Shown piece after piece: positions 8,274 to 15,317 of a stretch of 64,000 bases of DNA (the first letter of the stretch is position 1; each line of letters begins with the position of its first letter). A model generated the notes under the pieces. The model searched no databases. It worked only from the letters and a program-made list of their open reading frames with translations, and was not told the DNA's origin. The position numbers and the translations under genes were made by a program. Origin of the DNA: Pseudalkalibacillus decolorationis (GTDB taxonomy: Bacteria > Bacillota > Bacilli > Bacillales > Fictibacillaceae). The stretch is from contig NZ_JANHJQ010000017.1 in NCBI RefSeq assembly GCF_024609785.1, positions 1 to 64,000 on the forward strand, read 5' to 3'.

Positions 8274-8420
8274 ATGGAAAAAGGGGTCAAAGAGAATCAT
8301 TTAGATAGCGAATGGATTGAACTTATGAAGGTCGCAAAACAAGCAGGATTGACGAAAAATGAAATAAGGGAATATTTCCAGAATCACTTCTCTTTGAAAA
8401 CTATAGCACCAAAGGCGTAA
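8274..8420 (+). CDS. sinI: SinI-type antirepressor
   Basis: A 48-residue protein consisting of the SinI/SinR dimerisation motif: SEWIELMKVAKQAGLTKNEI followed by REYF, matching the DQEWVELM-type helix-turn-helix hook of B. subtilis SinI. It has no DNA-binding domain. SinI pairs with SinR and removes it from operators of matrix genes. GGAGGG lies 10 nt before the ATG. The gene directly precedes sinR and follows a c-di-GMP riboswitch aptamer, an arrangement I do not know from B. subtilis, where sinI is controlled by Spo0A. Confidence 0.85.
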   Translation: MEKGVKENHLDSEWIELMKVAKQAGLTKNEIREYFQNHFSLKTIAPKA

Positions 8421-8454
8421 TTGTCTAATACATAAGGTGTTTCCAGACTTTTTA

Positions 8455-8463
8455 TGGTATAAT
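8455..8463 (+). promoter_or_regulatory. Extended -10 promoter of sinR
   Basis: TGG-TATAAT in the 86-nt gap between sinI and sinR forms an extended -10 element; no good -35 is visible. It gives sinR its own transcript independent of the riboswitch, as in B. subtilis. Confidence 0.6.
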
Positions 8464-8506
8464 AGCAACACTAAAGAACTGTCATATGACCTGAAGGAGT
8501 TCAAAA

Positions 8507-8839
8507 ATGATTGGAGAACGTCTTAAACATTACAGAAACAAAAAAGGGATTTCTCTGTCAGAGCTTGCTGATCGTGCAGGTGTTGCAAAGTCATATTTAA
8601 GTACAATCGAACGAAATGTCCAATCAAATCCATCCATCCAATTTTTGGAAAAGATTTCAAACGTATTAAATGTCCCTGTCGATACGTTGTTGCATGACCC
8701 AGTTGATCGTGAAACAGATGATTTAGACAACGATTGGCTTGATCTTGTGCAAGAGGCGATGCAATCCGGCGTATCGAAGGATGAATTCAAGAGCTTTCTT
8801 GAGTATAATAAATGGAAGAAACAGCAGGACAACAAATAA
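8507..8839 (+). CDS. sinR: Transcriptional repressor SinR
   Basis: A 110-residue repressor with an N-terminal HTH_3 domain (residues 1-64; recognition helix region ADRAGVAKSYLSTIERN) and a C-terminal SinI-like hook (DDLDNDWLDLVQEAMQSGVS with KDEFKSFLEY). SinR binds GTTCTYT boxes at matrix operons; such boxes occur upstream of tapA 4 kb away. AAGGAG precedes the ATG. Its stop lies inside a bidirectional terminator shared with the convergent matrix operon. Confidence 0.93.
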   Translation: MIGERLKHYRNKKGISLSELADRAGVAKSYLSTIERNVQSNPSIQFLEKISNVLNVPVDTLLHDPVDRETDDLDNDWLDLVQEAMQSGVSKDEFKSFLEYNKWKKQQDNK

Positions 8840-8878
8840 AGCACTAGTCGCGGTATGAACTGGACAGTGCTTTTATTT
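8834..8878. terminator. Bidirectional terminator between sinR and the matrix operon
   Basis: AAATAAAGCACT and AGTGCTTTTATTT form a stem with a 20-nt loop and A/T flanks on both sides. It serves the two convergent transcription units. Confidence 0.8.
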
Positions 8879-9199
8879 GATTCCATATGTCATGTGTTGA
8901 TGTTGAAGGAAGTTTCGCACATCCTCTCTCGATAGTCCTAATCTCCTCGCTTCATCCATCAATCGAATCCACTCTGGATCAATGTACAAGTCCCCCATCT
9001 CAAAAACATCCATATCCAGTTCTTGTGCAATTTTTACCATTTTAAAAAAAGAAGGATTCGGTATTTTTCCATTCTCCAAATTAAGGATATATGCTTCAGA
9101 AACCTGGACACGCTTTGCTAATTCGATTACAGACAACTTATATTCCATTCTCAATTGTCGAACTATATCCCCAAGGTACAACGTCAAGTCCCCTTTCAT
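8873..9199 (-). CDS. SinR/SlrR-type regulator at the end of the matrix operon
   Basis: A 108-residue paralogue of SinR: HTH_3 domain (about residues 8-68, KRVQVSEAYILNLENGK) plus a C-terminal SinI-type motif (DPEWIRLMDEARRLGLSRED then VRNFL). The layout equals SlrR of B. subtilis, which partners SinR. The ATG overlaps the preceding stop (ATGA), suggesting translational coupling; a TTG at 9181 with AAGGGG 8 nt upstream is an alternative start. Being in the operon, it could give feedback on the SinR switch. Confidence 0.82.
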   Translation of the reverse strand: MKGDLTLYLGDIVRQLRMEYKLSVIELAKRVQVSEAYILNLENGKIPNPSFFKMVKIAQELDMDVFEMGDLYIDPEWIRLMDEARRLGLSREDVRNFLQHQHMTYGIK

Positions 9200-9456
9200 G
9201 TTGAGAAATCAATCAATGTACCCACCTTTAACTCTCTGAACAAGATATCATCATCAGGTACATACATTTTGGGAGCTCGAATTGCCTTTTCTAATTTCTC
9301 AATAGCAGCTTTCGTATATGCATATGGACAATTGCCTACGACTTGATAATCAATACGAAGCTGGCCAACATTTTCATGTAAATGCGTTAAACAAATTTTC
9401 CGGTTATTTATAAACGAAATATAATCCCCAGTAATACGTCGAATCAAATTATTCAC
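9196..9456 (-). CDS. Uncharacterised 86-aa protein in the matrix operon
   Basis: A small protein between the sortase and the SinR-like regulator. It contains RRITGDYISFINNRKICLTH, then a YQVVGNCPYAYTKAAIEKLE region, and no signal peptide or membrane segment. The annotated GTG directly follows the sortase stop; a TTG at 9447, 6 nt after AGGTG, is an equally likely start. I do not recognise the family. Its coupling to both neighbours argues for a role in regulation or assembly of the matrix. Confidence 0.55.
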   Translation of the reverse strand: MNNLIRRITGDYISFINNRKICLTHLHENVGQLRIDYQVVGNCPYAYTKAAIEKLEKAIRAPKMYVPDDDILFRELKVGTLIDFST

Positions 9457-10077
9457 CTACTTGATATAATTTTCCAAACTCGCTTGGACAATCAACCGAT
9501 GGGTAGGATCTTTCATCGGCTCACACGTAATTAGTGTTAATACACTTTTGTCTTGCTTTGATTTAAGAATAGATGTGTCCTCTGGAAGAACGATTGTGGT
9601 ATTAAAAACAACGTATCTATATGTACCCTCTCTAGTTGTAATGTTAATTTCATCCCCAACGACAATTTCATCAAGCCGGTTAAAATCTTTTCCGTATGTG
9701 TAGCTACGGTGAGCTGCTACTGCTGCATTTCCTTGTTCGCCAATTTGTCCTGTTCCTTCTAGGTGGCCTGCAGCATTTTTCATATTTTCAAGGGTGGCTC
9801 CCTCAACGATCGGCATCCTTAAATCGATCTGGGGTATTTCAATTTTTCCAATTAGTTCACCTGAGGAGAGAGCCTCTGTTTCTTCCTGTACTGGCTTCTT
9901 TTTAGTGTGAAATACGTCATTTAATGATGTATAACTAAGCTTCGCATCTTGTGAAATTTCCTCCCAATCCCCGAGTAGTTCCTCCTGATGGTTCAAACTA
10001 TACTGAGCTTTAATGACAGGAAAGGCTGCAACTACAATACCAACGATGATCAAAAAAAGTGAGAAAATCACTTTCAT
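9457..10077 (-). CDS. Class D sortase
   Basis: A 206-residue membrane-anchored transpeptidase. An N-terminal hydrophobic anchor (about residues 3-20) is followed by the sortase beta-barrel with H123 (AAHRSY), C185 (TLITCEP) and R194 (DPTHRLIVQ) as the catalytic triad; TLITC is the class signature. The ATG at 10077 has AAAGG 9 nt upstream; an upstream TTG is too close to that site. It directly follows a gene for an LPQTG protein, its obvious substrate, and would join that protein to peptidoglycan. Confidence 0.92.
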   Translation of the reverse strand: MKVIFSLFLIIVGIVVAAFPVIKAQYSLNHQEELLGDWEEISQDAKLSYTSLNDVFHTKKKPVQEETEALSSGELIGKIEIPQIDLRMPIVEGATLENMKNAAGHLEGTGQIGEQGNAAVAAHRSYTYGKDFNRLDEIVVGDEINITTREGTYRYVVFNTTIVLPEDTSILKSKQDKSVLTLITCEPMKDPTHRLIVQASLENYIK

Positions 10078-10083
10078 ATGCAA

Positions 10084-10809
10084 CTACCTTTTAACCTTAA
10101 ATCTAGGGCGATCACCATTAAATCTCTTGCTAAGTACCCCTACACCAACCCCTGCTATCATCATTCCTGATAAGTAGTACCAGATTGGATTCGATTCACC
10201 TGTTTGTGGGAGACTACCACCTTCTGTTGAATCAGAACTTTCGTCTTGATCATCATCTGTCTGATTGTCCCCAGGCGGATTACTATTTTCATCATCTTCA
10301 GTATCAGTAGGAGGTTCTTCTGTATTTCCATTACCTCTAGCAGTAAAAACAAGGTCAAATGCAGTTTCTAACCCTTGAAATTCGTTTCCTGATTCAGGTG
10401 GAAACGAAACAGTTACGACTAACTCGTCCCGATCATGATGGGCTAATTTCTTTTCTATTAGTTGGTCAAATTCACTTAGTTTTCCTTTGAATAATACGGT
10501 ACCATTCTTATCCTCAACATTTATTAATAATTGCTCATAAAGCTTTTTAGATCCATCTTTAAAAGAAGCTAACGTCGTATAACTAAAATCCACATTCCCA
10601 TCGTTCTTAACAGTTAATTTGCGCTCTGCCCAATCACCTGGCTTAAGGTTTTTCAAATCGAAAAGATAGCTTGAAGGTGACGTACTAATATCTAACACTG
10701 GCGAGCTTTTATCAGCACCTGTTGACATGATCGGTTTATACACAACGAATGCCAACATAAAGACGCTATACAAGCATATGATTGTCATGAACACTTTTTT
10801 AATTCTCAT
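10084..10809 (-). CDS. LPXTG-anchored TasA/camelysin-like surface protein
   Basis: A 241-residue secreted protein: N-terminal hydrophobic segment (about 6-27), a beta-rich domain like TasA (shared pieces NLKPGDW and ESGNEFQGLETAFDLVF, against NIKPGDT and NEFQG in tasA), an acidic Asp/Glu/Ser linker (163-197), and a sorting signal LPQTG at 200-204 with a hydrophobic helix and basic tail. GAGGAG lies 8 nt before the chosen ATG at 10809; the frame is open to 10851. It sits between tasA and the sortase and could tie amyloid fibres to the wall. Confidence 0.85.
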   Translation of the reverse strand: MRIKKVFMTIICLYSVFMLAFVVYKPIMSTGADKSSPVLDISTSPSSYLFDLKNLKPGDWAERKLTVKNDGNVDFSYTTLASFKDGSKKLYEQLLINVEDKNGTVLFKGKLSEFDQLIEKKLAHHDRDELVVTVSFPPESGNEFQGLETAFDLVFTARGNGNTEEPPTDTEDDENSNPPGDNQTDDDQDESSDSTEGGSLPQTGESNPIWYYLSGMMIAGVGVGVLSKRFNGDRPRFKVKR

Positions 10810-10875
10810 GAACATTACTCCTCTATTTAATTTTTGGCAAAGGAGCTTCATAGTTTAAGATCATAAAAGAAATGA

Positions 10876-10898
10876 GGAGGTGAGATTATCCCACCTCC
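10876..10898 (-). terminator. Internal terminator/attenuator after tasA
   Basis: On the minus strand GGAGGTGGGA-TAA-TCTCACCTCC forms a 10-bp stem followed by TCATTTCTTTTATG. It lies between tasA and the LPXTG gene, so it would lower expression of the anchor and sortase genes relative to tasA. Confidence 0.75.
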
Positions 10899-10915
10899 CC
10901 TTGTTGGAAAATTGA

Positions 10916-11512
10916 TTATTTTTCTTCACCAGCTGTTTGGCTACCAACGAAATCCCATACCAGTTGTAAAGAATCTCCTTGGAATTCGTTTTGATCTGCA
11001 CCGTTATCTACGAATTCGAATTGGACGTAAAGCAAGTCACTTGATCCCGCTACTAAGCCTTCACTACCCCACTCGTCACCGAACATGTGTTCGAATTGAG
11101 CTTTTACAGCTTCTGATGACATCGCTTTAAGATCAGCAAGTGTTGTAGACCAAACTGGAACATCTAGCTTATCAACATTGAACATAAAGTTTACTCGTAT
11201 GTGTTCGCCAAAGTCACCAACATTATCACCCGCAGCATCCGTTACCGAGTAATCCGTGTTTACCACAACATTTTTAATGTCTAGTGAACCTCCATTAACA
11301 AGTTCAAAAGATCGAAGCATTGTATCACCAGGTTTGATATTATCCACATTTATGATTTCTTGTGGATCAACGGATAGATCCAATGTACCTGCTGCAAATG
11401 TATTCGTTGATGTTGCAGTATCACTAAAGTACGCATACGTTCCTCCCCCTACTAATGCTAAACCTAGTGCTGCAGATGCTACACCCATACCTAACTTCTT
11501 CTTAATACTCAT
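10916..11512 (-). CDS. tasA: Biofilm matrix amyloid TasA (camelysin family)
   Basis: A 198-residue secreted fibre protein. The N-terminus MSIKKKLGMGVASAALGLAL is a signal peptide of the SipW type, followed by the family motif GGGTYAYFSDTATSTNTFAAG and a beta-sandwich domain. TasA polymerises into amyloid-like fibres of the biofilm matrix. It is shorter than B. subtilis TasA (about 260), closer to CalY. AAAGGAGG precedes the ATG. It follows tapA and sipW as in B. subtilis. Confidence 0.92.
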   Translation of the reverse strand: MSIKKKLGMGVASAALGLALVGGGTYAYFSDTATSTNTFAAGTLDLSVDPQEIINVDNIKPGDTMLRSFELVNGGSLDIKNVVVNTDYSVTDAAGDNVGDFGEHIRVNFMFNVDKLDVPVWSTTLADLKAMSSEAVKAQFEHMFGDEWGSEGLVAGSSDLLYVQFEFVDNGADQNEFQGDSLQLVWDFVGSQTAGEEK

Positions 11513-11587
11513 AACCTTTTTCCTCCTTTACCCTAGTGGGTATGTAAAGTTTTTATTTGAATCCGCACATGCGGAAATTCAACCCAT

Positions 11588-12154
11588 TTAATTACTTGAA
11601 GATGTTTCTTCTTTTTTTGGAATATCAATCTCTTTAATCGATTTCCAAATTGTAAATACCGAATAGATGATTAGTAGAATCCCTGGTATTACTAGTAGAA
11701 TCGCTGTGCCAATTTTCGAATTCGCAAAGTTCATGAAGTAGCCTACGAACGGGATCGTGAATCCTTCATATTTGGCAACAACATTTTCTGCTAACACTGG
11801 CTCTAAATCGGCACCGTCATTGTTGTCACCTTTCGTAATGTATTGAACGTGGTTCCCGCTGTTTTTCACTTCGATAATCCTATGAGTGATAAGCGTTTCA
11901 GCATTTTCCTTAAAAGTGATGATGTCGCCTTTTTTAAGTTTTTGTTTATCGATAGTAGGATCGACTGCAATAATCGAACCAGTATCAAAGGTGGGTTCCA
12001 TCGATCCAGACAAGACGGATTTCAATTGGTAGCCATAAAAATTTGGTTCTCCACCTGATGCTTTAGAGCTGACGACCATAAAGATCATGACTACAAACAC
12101 TGCAATTAAAACCCAGGATGTGATATTGCTAACCCATTTTAATACCTTTTTCAT
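11588..12154 (-). CDS. sipW: Signal peptidase I SipW
   Basis: An ER-type signal peptidase I of 188 residues with an N-terminal membrane segment (about 12-28), the catalytic serine S51 in LSGSMEPTF, the histidine H91 in LITHRIIEV that replaces the lysine of ordinary bacterial enzymes, and a second C-terminal membrane segment (about 153-175). It processes TasA and TapA. GGAG lies 8 nt before the ATG at 12154; the tapA stop overlaps an upstream GTG/ATG, so translation is coupled. Confidence 0.93.
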   Translation of the reverse strand: MKKVLKWVSNITSWVLIAVFVVMIFMVVSSKASGGEPNFYGYQLKSVLSGSMEPTFDTGSIIAVDPTIDKQKLKKGDIITFKENAETLITHRIIEVKNSGNHVQYITKGDNNDGADLEPVLAENVVAKYEGFTIPFVGYFMNFANSKIGTAILLVIPGILLIIYSVFTIWKSIKEIDIPKKEETSSSN

Positions 12155-12159
12155 GTACA

Positions 12160-12846
12160 TCACTCCGTAGTTTTTGATGTGGAATCATCAGATTGATTAT
12201 TTTTGTTTGGTTGTGACTTTTTTGGTTTTTCACCGGTTTCGTTTGCTCCAGGTGCGGGTTTAACTTCGGAAGTTTTCGCTTCTTCACTTGGACTCTCTTC
12301 TTCAGATTCTTCGGTCGATTGATCTTCCTCAACTTCTGTAGGTGGTTCACTTTCAGTAGACGAATCATTTTCAGCTGGTGGCTGTTCTGGCTCCTCTGTT
12401 TTTTCATTCTTCTCTATGTTATCTTGCTGTTTATCACTAGACTTGGATTCAGCGTCCTGCGGGCTACTCTTTCCTTTATCTTTGTCTGAACAAGGTGCGT
12501 TCGTGTGGTCATCACAATCATCTTTGTTATGGCCGGGATTATCTGGATCTGTCTGTTCTCCAGTATCTTCATCACCGTCTTCAGGGTCATTTCCTATTCC
12601 TGCATTGTCTTTACACACATCCTTGTGTGACTTCTTATAATCTTTGTCAGCACAAAAGTCAGCAGCGGCTGTGATCCTACCTTGTAAATTGCTAGAATCA
12701 CTGAAATAAGAATAGGTACTTTGAACGGTAAAACCGAAAAGAAAGAAAATAAGGAGTGCGAGTGTAAAGTTTAGGAAGACATTGTACTTCCTCTTTCTTG
12801 ATGAGCCTTTTCTAGTTCTCTTTTTCCGACTTGGGAATTCTGTCAA
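12160..12846 (-). CDS. tapA: TapA-like fibre assembly/anchoring protein
   Basis: A 228-residue exported protein. A strongly basic N-terminus (RKKRTRKGSSRKRKY) precedes a hydrophobic segment (about 24-44) and the SipW-type motif STYSYFSDSSNLQGRITAA. A cysteine-bearing segment (ADFCADKDYKKSHKDVCKD) and a long acidic Ser/Glu/Pro/Thr-rich tail follow. TapA nucleates TasA fibres. The start is TTG with AGGTG 8 nt upstream. Assignment rests on operon position, signal type and two cysteines; overall similarity to B. subtilis TapA is not checked. Confidence 0.75.
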   Translation of the reverse strand: MTEFPSRKKRTRKGSSRKRKYNVFLNFTLALLIFFLFGFTVQSTYSYFSDSSNLQGRITAAADFCADKDYKKSHKDVCKDNAGIGNDPEDGDEDTGEQTDPDNPGHNKDDCDDHTNAPCSDKDKGKSSPQDAESKSSDKQQDNIEKNEKTEEPEQPPAENDSSTESEPPTEVEEDQSTEESEEESPSEEAKTSEVKPAPGANETGEKPKKSQPNKNNQSDDSTSKTTE

Positions 12847-12893
12847 TCATTTCACCTACTTATCTATTAGATTTTACTGAGTAGGTCCGTTAT

Positions 12894-13071
12894 GTTCTAT
12901 TGTTTGTTCTTTTTAACGAACATCTTATAATTGGAGTATAAACCGTTATAACGAACAAAAAAAGCATGAAAAACAATCATATTGTTCCATTTAAAGAACT
13001 TAAGGATATGTTACCTTCTATTTTCTTCTTTTTTCTTAGTTTTTTAAAATTTTTGGTTCTTTAGAACGAAC
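12894..13071 (-). promoter_or_regulatory. Cluster of SinR-box-like operators upstream of tapA
   Basis: Matches to the SinR box GTTCTYT or its complement: GTTCTAT 12894, GTTCTTT 12906, AACGAAC 12915 and 12950, GTTCCAT 12984, AAAGAAC 12993, GTTCTTT 13056 and AACGAAC 13065. Several face each other as inverted pairs (12906/12915, 12984/12993, 13056/13065). They lie in the tapA promoter region, which fits repression of the matrix operon by the SinR encoded nearby. Confidence 0.75.
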
Positions 13072-13073
13072 AA

Positions 13074-13120
13074 TAAAAAACACCAATCCTTATCGGATCA
13101 GCGTTTTCAGAGATTGGATA
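13074..13120 (-). terminator. Terminator after the small Asn/Gln-rich gene
   Basis: On the minus strand CCAATC ... GATTGG closes a 35-nt hairpin followed by TGTTTTTTATT, downstream of the 43-codon gene at 13191-13322. Confidence 0.65.
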
Positions 13121-13190
13121 TTTTTGTCTTGCTTTTAAGTTGTGTATCTAAGGTACTACAATGTTTCTTTTTTACTAGAACAAGCTTCTC

Positions 13191-13322
13191 CTACTCACTT
13201 TCCATCTTCTTCTGTTCAACTTCTGCATAGCTGTTGTTCTCTGCTTGTTCTGAACGTTTTTGCATTTCTTTTGCATTGTTATTTCGTTGTGCGTTTGCAT
13301 TACCCTTCTTTTGTTTACCCAT
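13191..13322 (-). CDS. Small Lys/Asn/Gln-rich protein, 43 aa
   Basis: A 43-codon gene (MGKQKKGNANAQRNNNAKEM ...) with a perfect ribosome site AGGAGG 7 nt before the ATG and its own terminator. The composition (Lys, Asn, Gln, Ala, Glu, no cysteine) resembles minor spore proteins of Bacillaceae, but no family motif is certain. It is transcribed towards the tapA operator region. Confidence 0.65.
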   Translation of the reverse strand: MGKQKKGNANAQRNNNAKEMQKRSEQAENNSYAEVEQKKMESE

Positions 13323-13418
13323 TTCAATTCCTCCTACTTCGGTTTCTTTTTAATATGTACTGTTTTCAATTCATAATTCATCCAATTTTGGTAAAGCTAT
13401 AGGCAGGAGGTGTTCAAC

Positions 13419-13679
13419 ATGAGTGGACCATACTTATGTCCGAACTGCACAACAAACAGAACTCGATTCAACATGATCGAACAGATTCCGAAGGCAATTA
13501 AAATGGATCCTGAGTCTGGTGAGGTTGTTCAGGAATACACGAATGACAATCTGGATGCATTCCATATCCCGTATAAAGGCTCTCATTACCGAGTTCAATG
13601 TGGAGCATGCGGACTGATCGAAAATGAAGAAACGTTTAAAGCTCGTGCAAGTTCATCGAAAAATCCGTTTTTATCATGA
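13419..13679 (+). CDS. Zinc-ribbon protein of unknown function
   Basis: An 86-residue protein with two cysteine pairs, CPNC near the N-terminus (YLCPNCTTNRTRF) and CGAC (VQCGACGLIENE) near residue 65, forming a probable zinc ribbon. AGGAGGTG precedes the ATG at 13419; the frame is open three codons further to a GTG. Similar short proteins are common in Bacillus but uncharacterised. A strong terminator follows directly, so it is monocistronic. Confidence 0.75.
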   Translation: MSGPYLCPNCTTNRTRFNMIEQIPKAIKMDPESGEVVQEYTNDNLDAFHIPYKGSHYRVQCGACGLIENEETFKARASSSKNPFLS

Positions 13680-13716
13680 CAAAAGCACCCTAAGCAGGTG
13701 CTTTTGCTTTTTATTT
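13680..13716 (+). terminator. Terminator of the zinc-ribbon gene
   Basis: CAAAAGCACC and GGTGCTTTTG form a 10-bp stem followed by CTTTTTATTT. Confidence 0.92.
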
Positions 13717-13767
13717 AAAAGTTGGAGTGTCAAGCTCACCTTTCGAAATATAAAGACCCTAGGTGCC

Positions 13768-15273
13768 TTAATCAATAGTTGGTCGTTCAAAGGTGATTTG
13801 ATTTTTTGAAAAGGTTTGTATTTCCGGAATATTTAATAGTTTGACATGAATTTCATCAGTTTGCTTAAATTGTTTTGCTTTAAATCCATAGTATAGTGAT
13901 TTCCCTCTTTTTGTTGATAAGCCATAATTCTTCTCAATTTTTAATGGTGTCCCATTCCTATCTGTCACTTCCAGCATCGGTTGATTTCCAGCCCGATATT
14001 TTTTAGGTATCTTTTCCTTTTGTTCTTTCGTCATAAACCATATATCTACGTATCGTTTGTTCTTATTGTTCACGTAAAGTTCGTAGCCAACAGTTCTGCC
14101 TTTTTTCACTAATTTTTTGAGTACAAACTCATTCTCCCCATAATTTCCAACTTTGTGGTCAATTAGAAGTTGTGTGGTATTGGCAATTGGATTTGCAGCT
14201 TTATCCTTTACTACTTTTTTGAATGAATGAAGTTCCTTCGCAGTTATCGTAAATTTAATCTCTTTTTCTGATGGATTGATACCGTTGATTAGCTGGATGT
14301 TTAATTTATTATCCCCGGCTATTGGTTCCATGTTGGGTACAATCAAATAAAACTCACCGTTCCCATTCTGTAAAAGTCCTGAAGTGTGCACATAATCATT
14401 TATTTTAAAAGTGATTTTCTGAAACGTTTCACTTTGATTTGGAAACTCCAAATACAATCGGCTATTCTTTAAATACACATCTAAACGCTTAAACAAAACG
14501 TGATTTCCACTTCCGATATCCACTTTTTTATTTAATTTTATTGACTTAAGAACCTTATTCCTTTTACCTAAATCCATATGAAATGTGATATCATCGACCT
14601 TTGTTGCAGATTTTTCCTTTGTAATATGAACGAGTTCAATTTCTTCAAAGCTTACATCCTCAATTAACCGAATAGCATCCTCAGTAGATTTTAACTGATC
14701 TTCGTCTTTAACCCAATTTGTAAGTGTCTGATTGGTCTGCTCGGTTTTCTTTGTATCGATCCATATCATTCGGTACAACCGATTCTCATAAACAATCCCT
14801 TCACTAACCCACCTGTATGGACTATTTGAAATGGACACATCAATTCCTAGCTCGAGGGGATCTTTCCCTTTTGCTTGTAACGAAATCCGATTCATCGACA
14901 AATATGGGACTGACCCTGGCTTTTTGTCATCAGGTAAGAGATTTAGGCTGTATGTTACTAAAAAGCCAAGATTATCCTCCCATACCTTTTCGATTCTAAG
15001 TTTTCTATTGCTCTCTAATATTGAAACTTCAACGTGATCTAAATCGGTTGCAAAATCATGCTCATAAACCTTTTTTAAAGTCTCTGAATCGTAAAACTTC
15101 ATTCCAGCAATCAGTTTCTTTTCAAGGGCTTCTTTAGATTCAACAACGTTAAATGCATCTGTATCAACTGCGAATGACGTCTCCTCGTTATGCTTAAACC
15201 ATTCACTAATCAAGAAAAATACGGCAATCATAGTAATAACAAGGAACACCTTTAGCCCTTTTTTACCTCTCAC
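13768..15273 (-). CDS. Membrane-anchored protein of unknown function, paralogue 1
   Basis: A 501-residue protein with a basic N-terminus and one membrane segment (about 8-24), the rest presumably extracytoplasmic. It is a paralogue of the upstream gene (15318-16832): both share a KVYEHDF/SVYHYNL region, NLLPDDKKPGSVP/NLLPGDEKPDEIP, a WVSEGIVYENRLYRMIW/ELSEGVVLDGRLYRALW motif and related C-termini. No catalytic or cofactor motif is visible. Beta-rich, possibly a surface or envelope protein. The two genes are 44 nt apart and form one unit. Confidence 0.7.
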   Translation of the reverse strand: MRGKKGLKVFLVITMIAVFFLISEWFKHNEETSFAVDTDAFNVVESKEALEKKLIAGMKFYDSETLKKVYEHDFATDLDHVEVSILESNRKLRIEKVWEDNLGFLVTYSLNLLPDDKKPGSVPYLSMNRISLQAKGKDPLELGIDVSISNSPYRWVSEGIVYENRLYRMIWIDTKKTEQTNQTLTNWVKDEDQLKSTEDAIRLIEDVSFEEIELVHITKEKSATKVDDITFHMDLGKRNKVLKSIKLNKKVDIGSGNHVLFKRLDVYLKNSRLYLEFPNQSETFQKITFKINDYVHTSGLLQNGNGEFYLIVPNMEPIAGDNKLNIQLINGINPSEKEIKFTITAKELHSFKKVVKDKAANPIANTTQLLIDHKVGNYGENEFVLKKLVKKGRTVGYELYVNNKNKRYVDIWFMTKEQKEKIPKKYRAGNQPMLEVTDRNGTPLKIEKNYGLSTKRGKSLYYGFKAKQFKQTDEIHVKLLNIPEIQTFSKNQITFERPTID

Positions 15274-15317
15274 GTAAAAAATCCCCTTTTTATTATAAAT
15301 GCAGAATCACTTGTCTT

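Noticed and set aside
12129..12407. Lys-rich frame on the minus strand
   Set aside because: It is the shifted frame of the tapA low-complexity tail, with no start signal.
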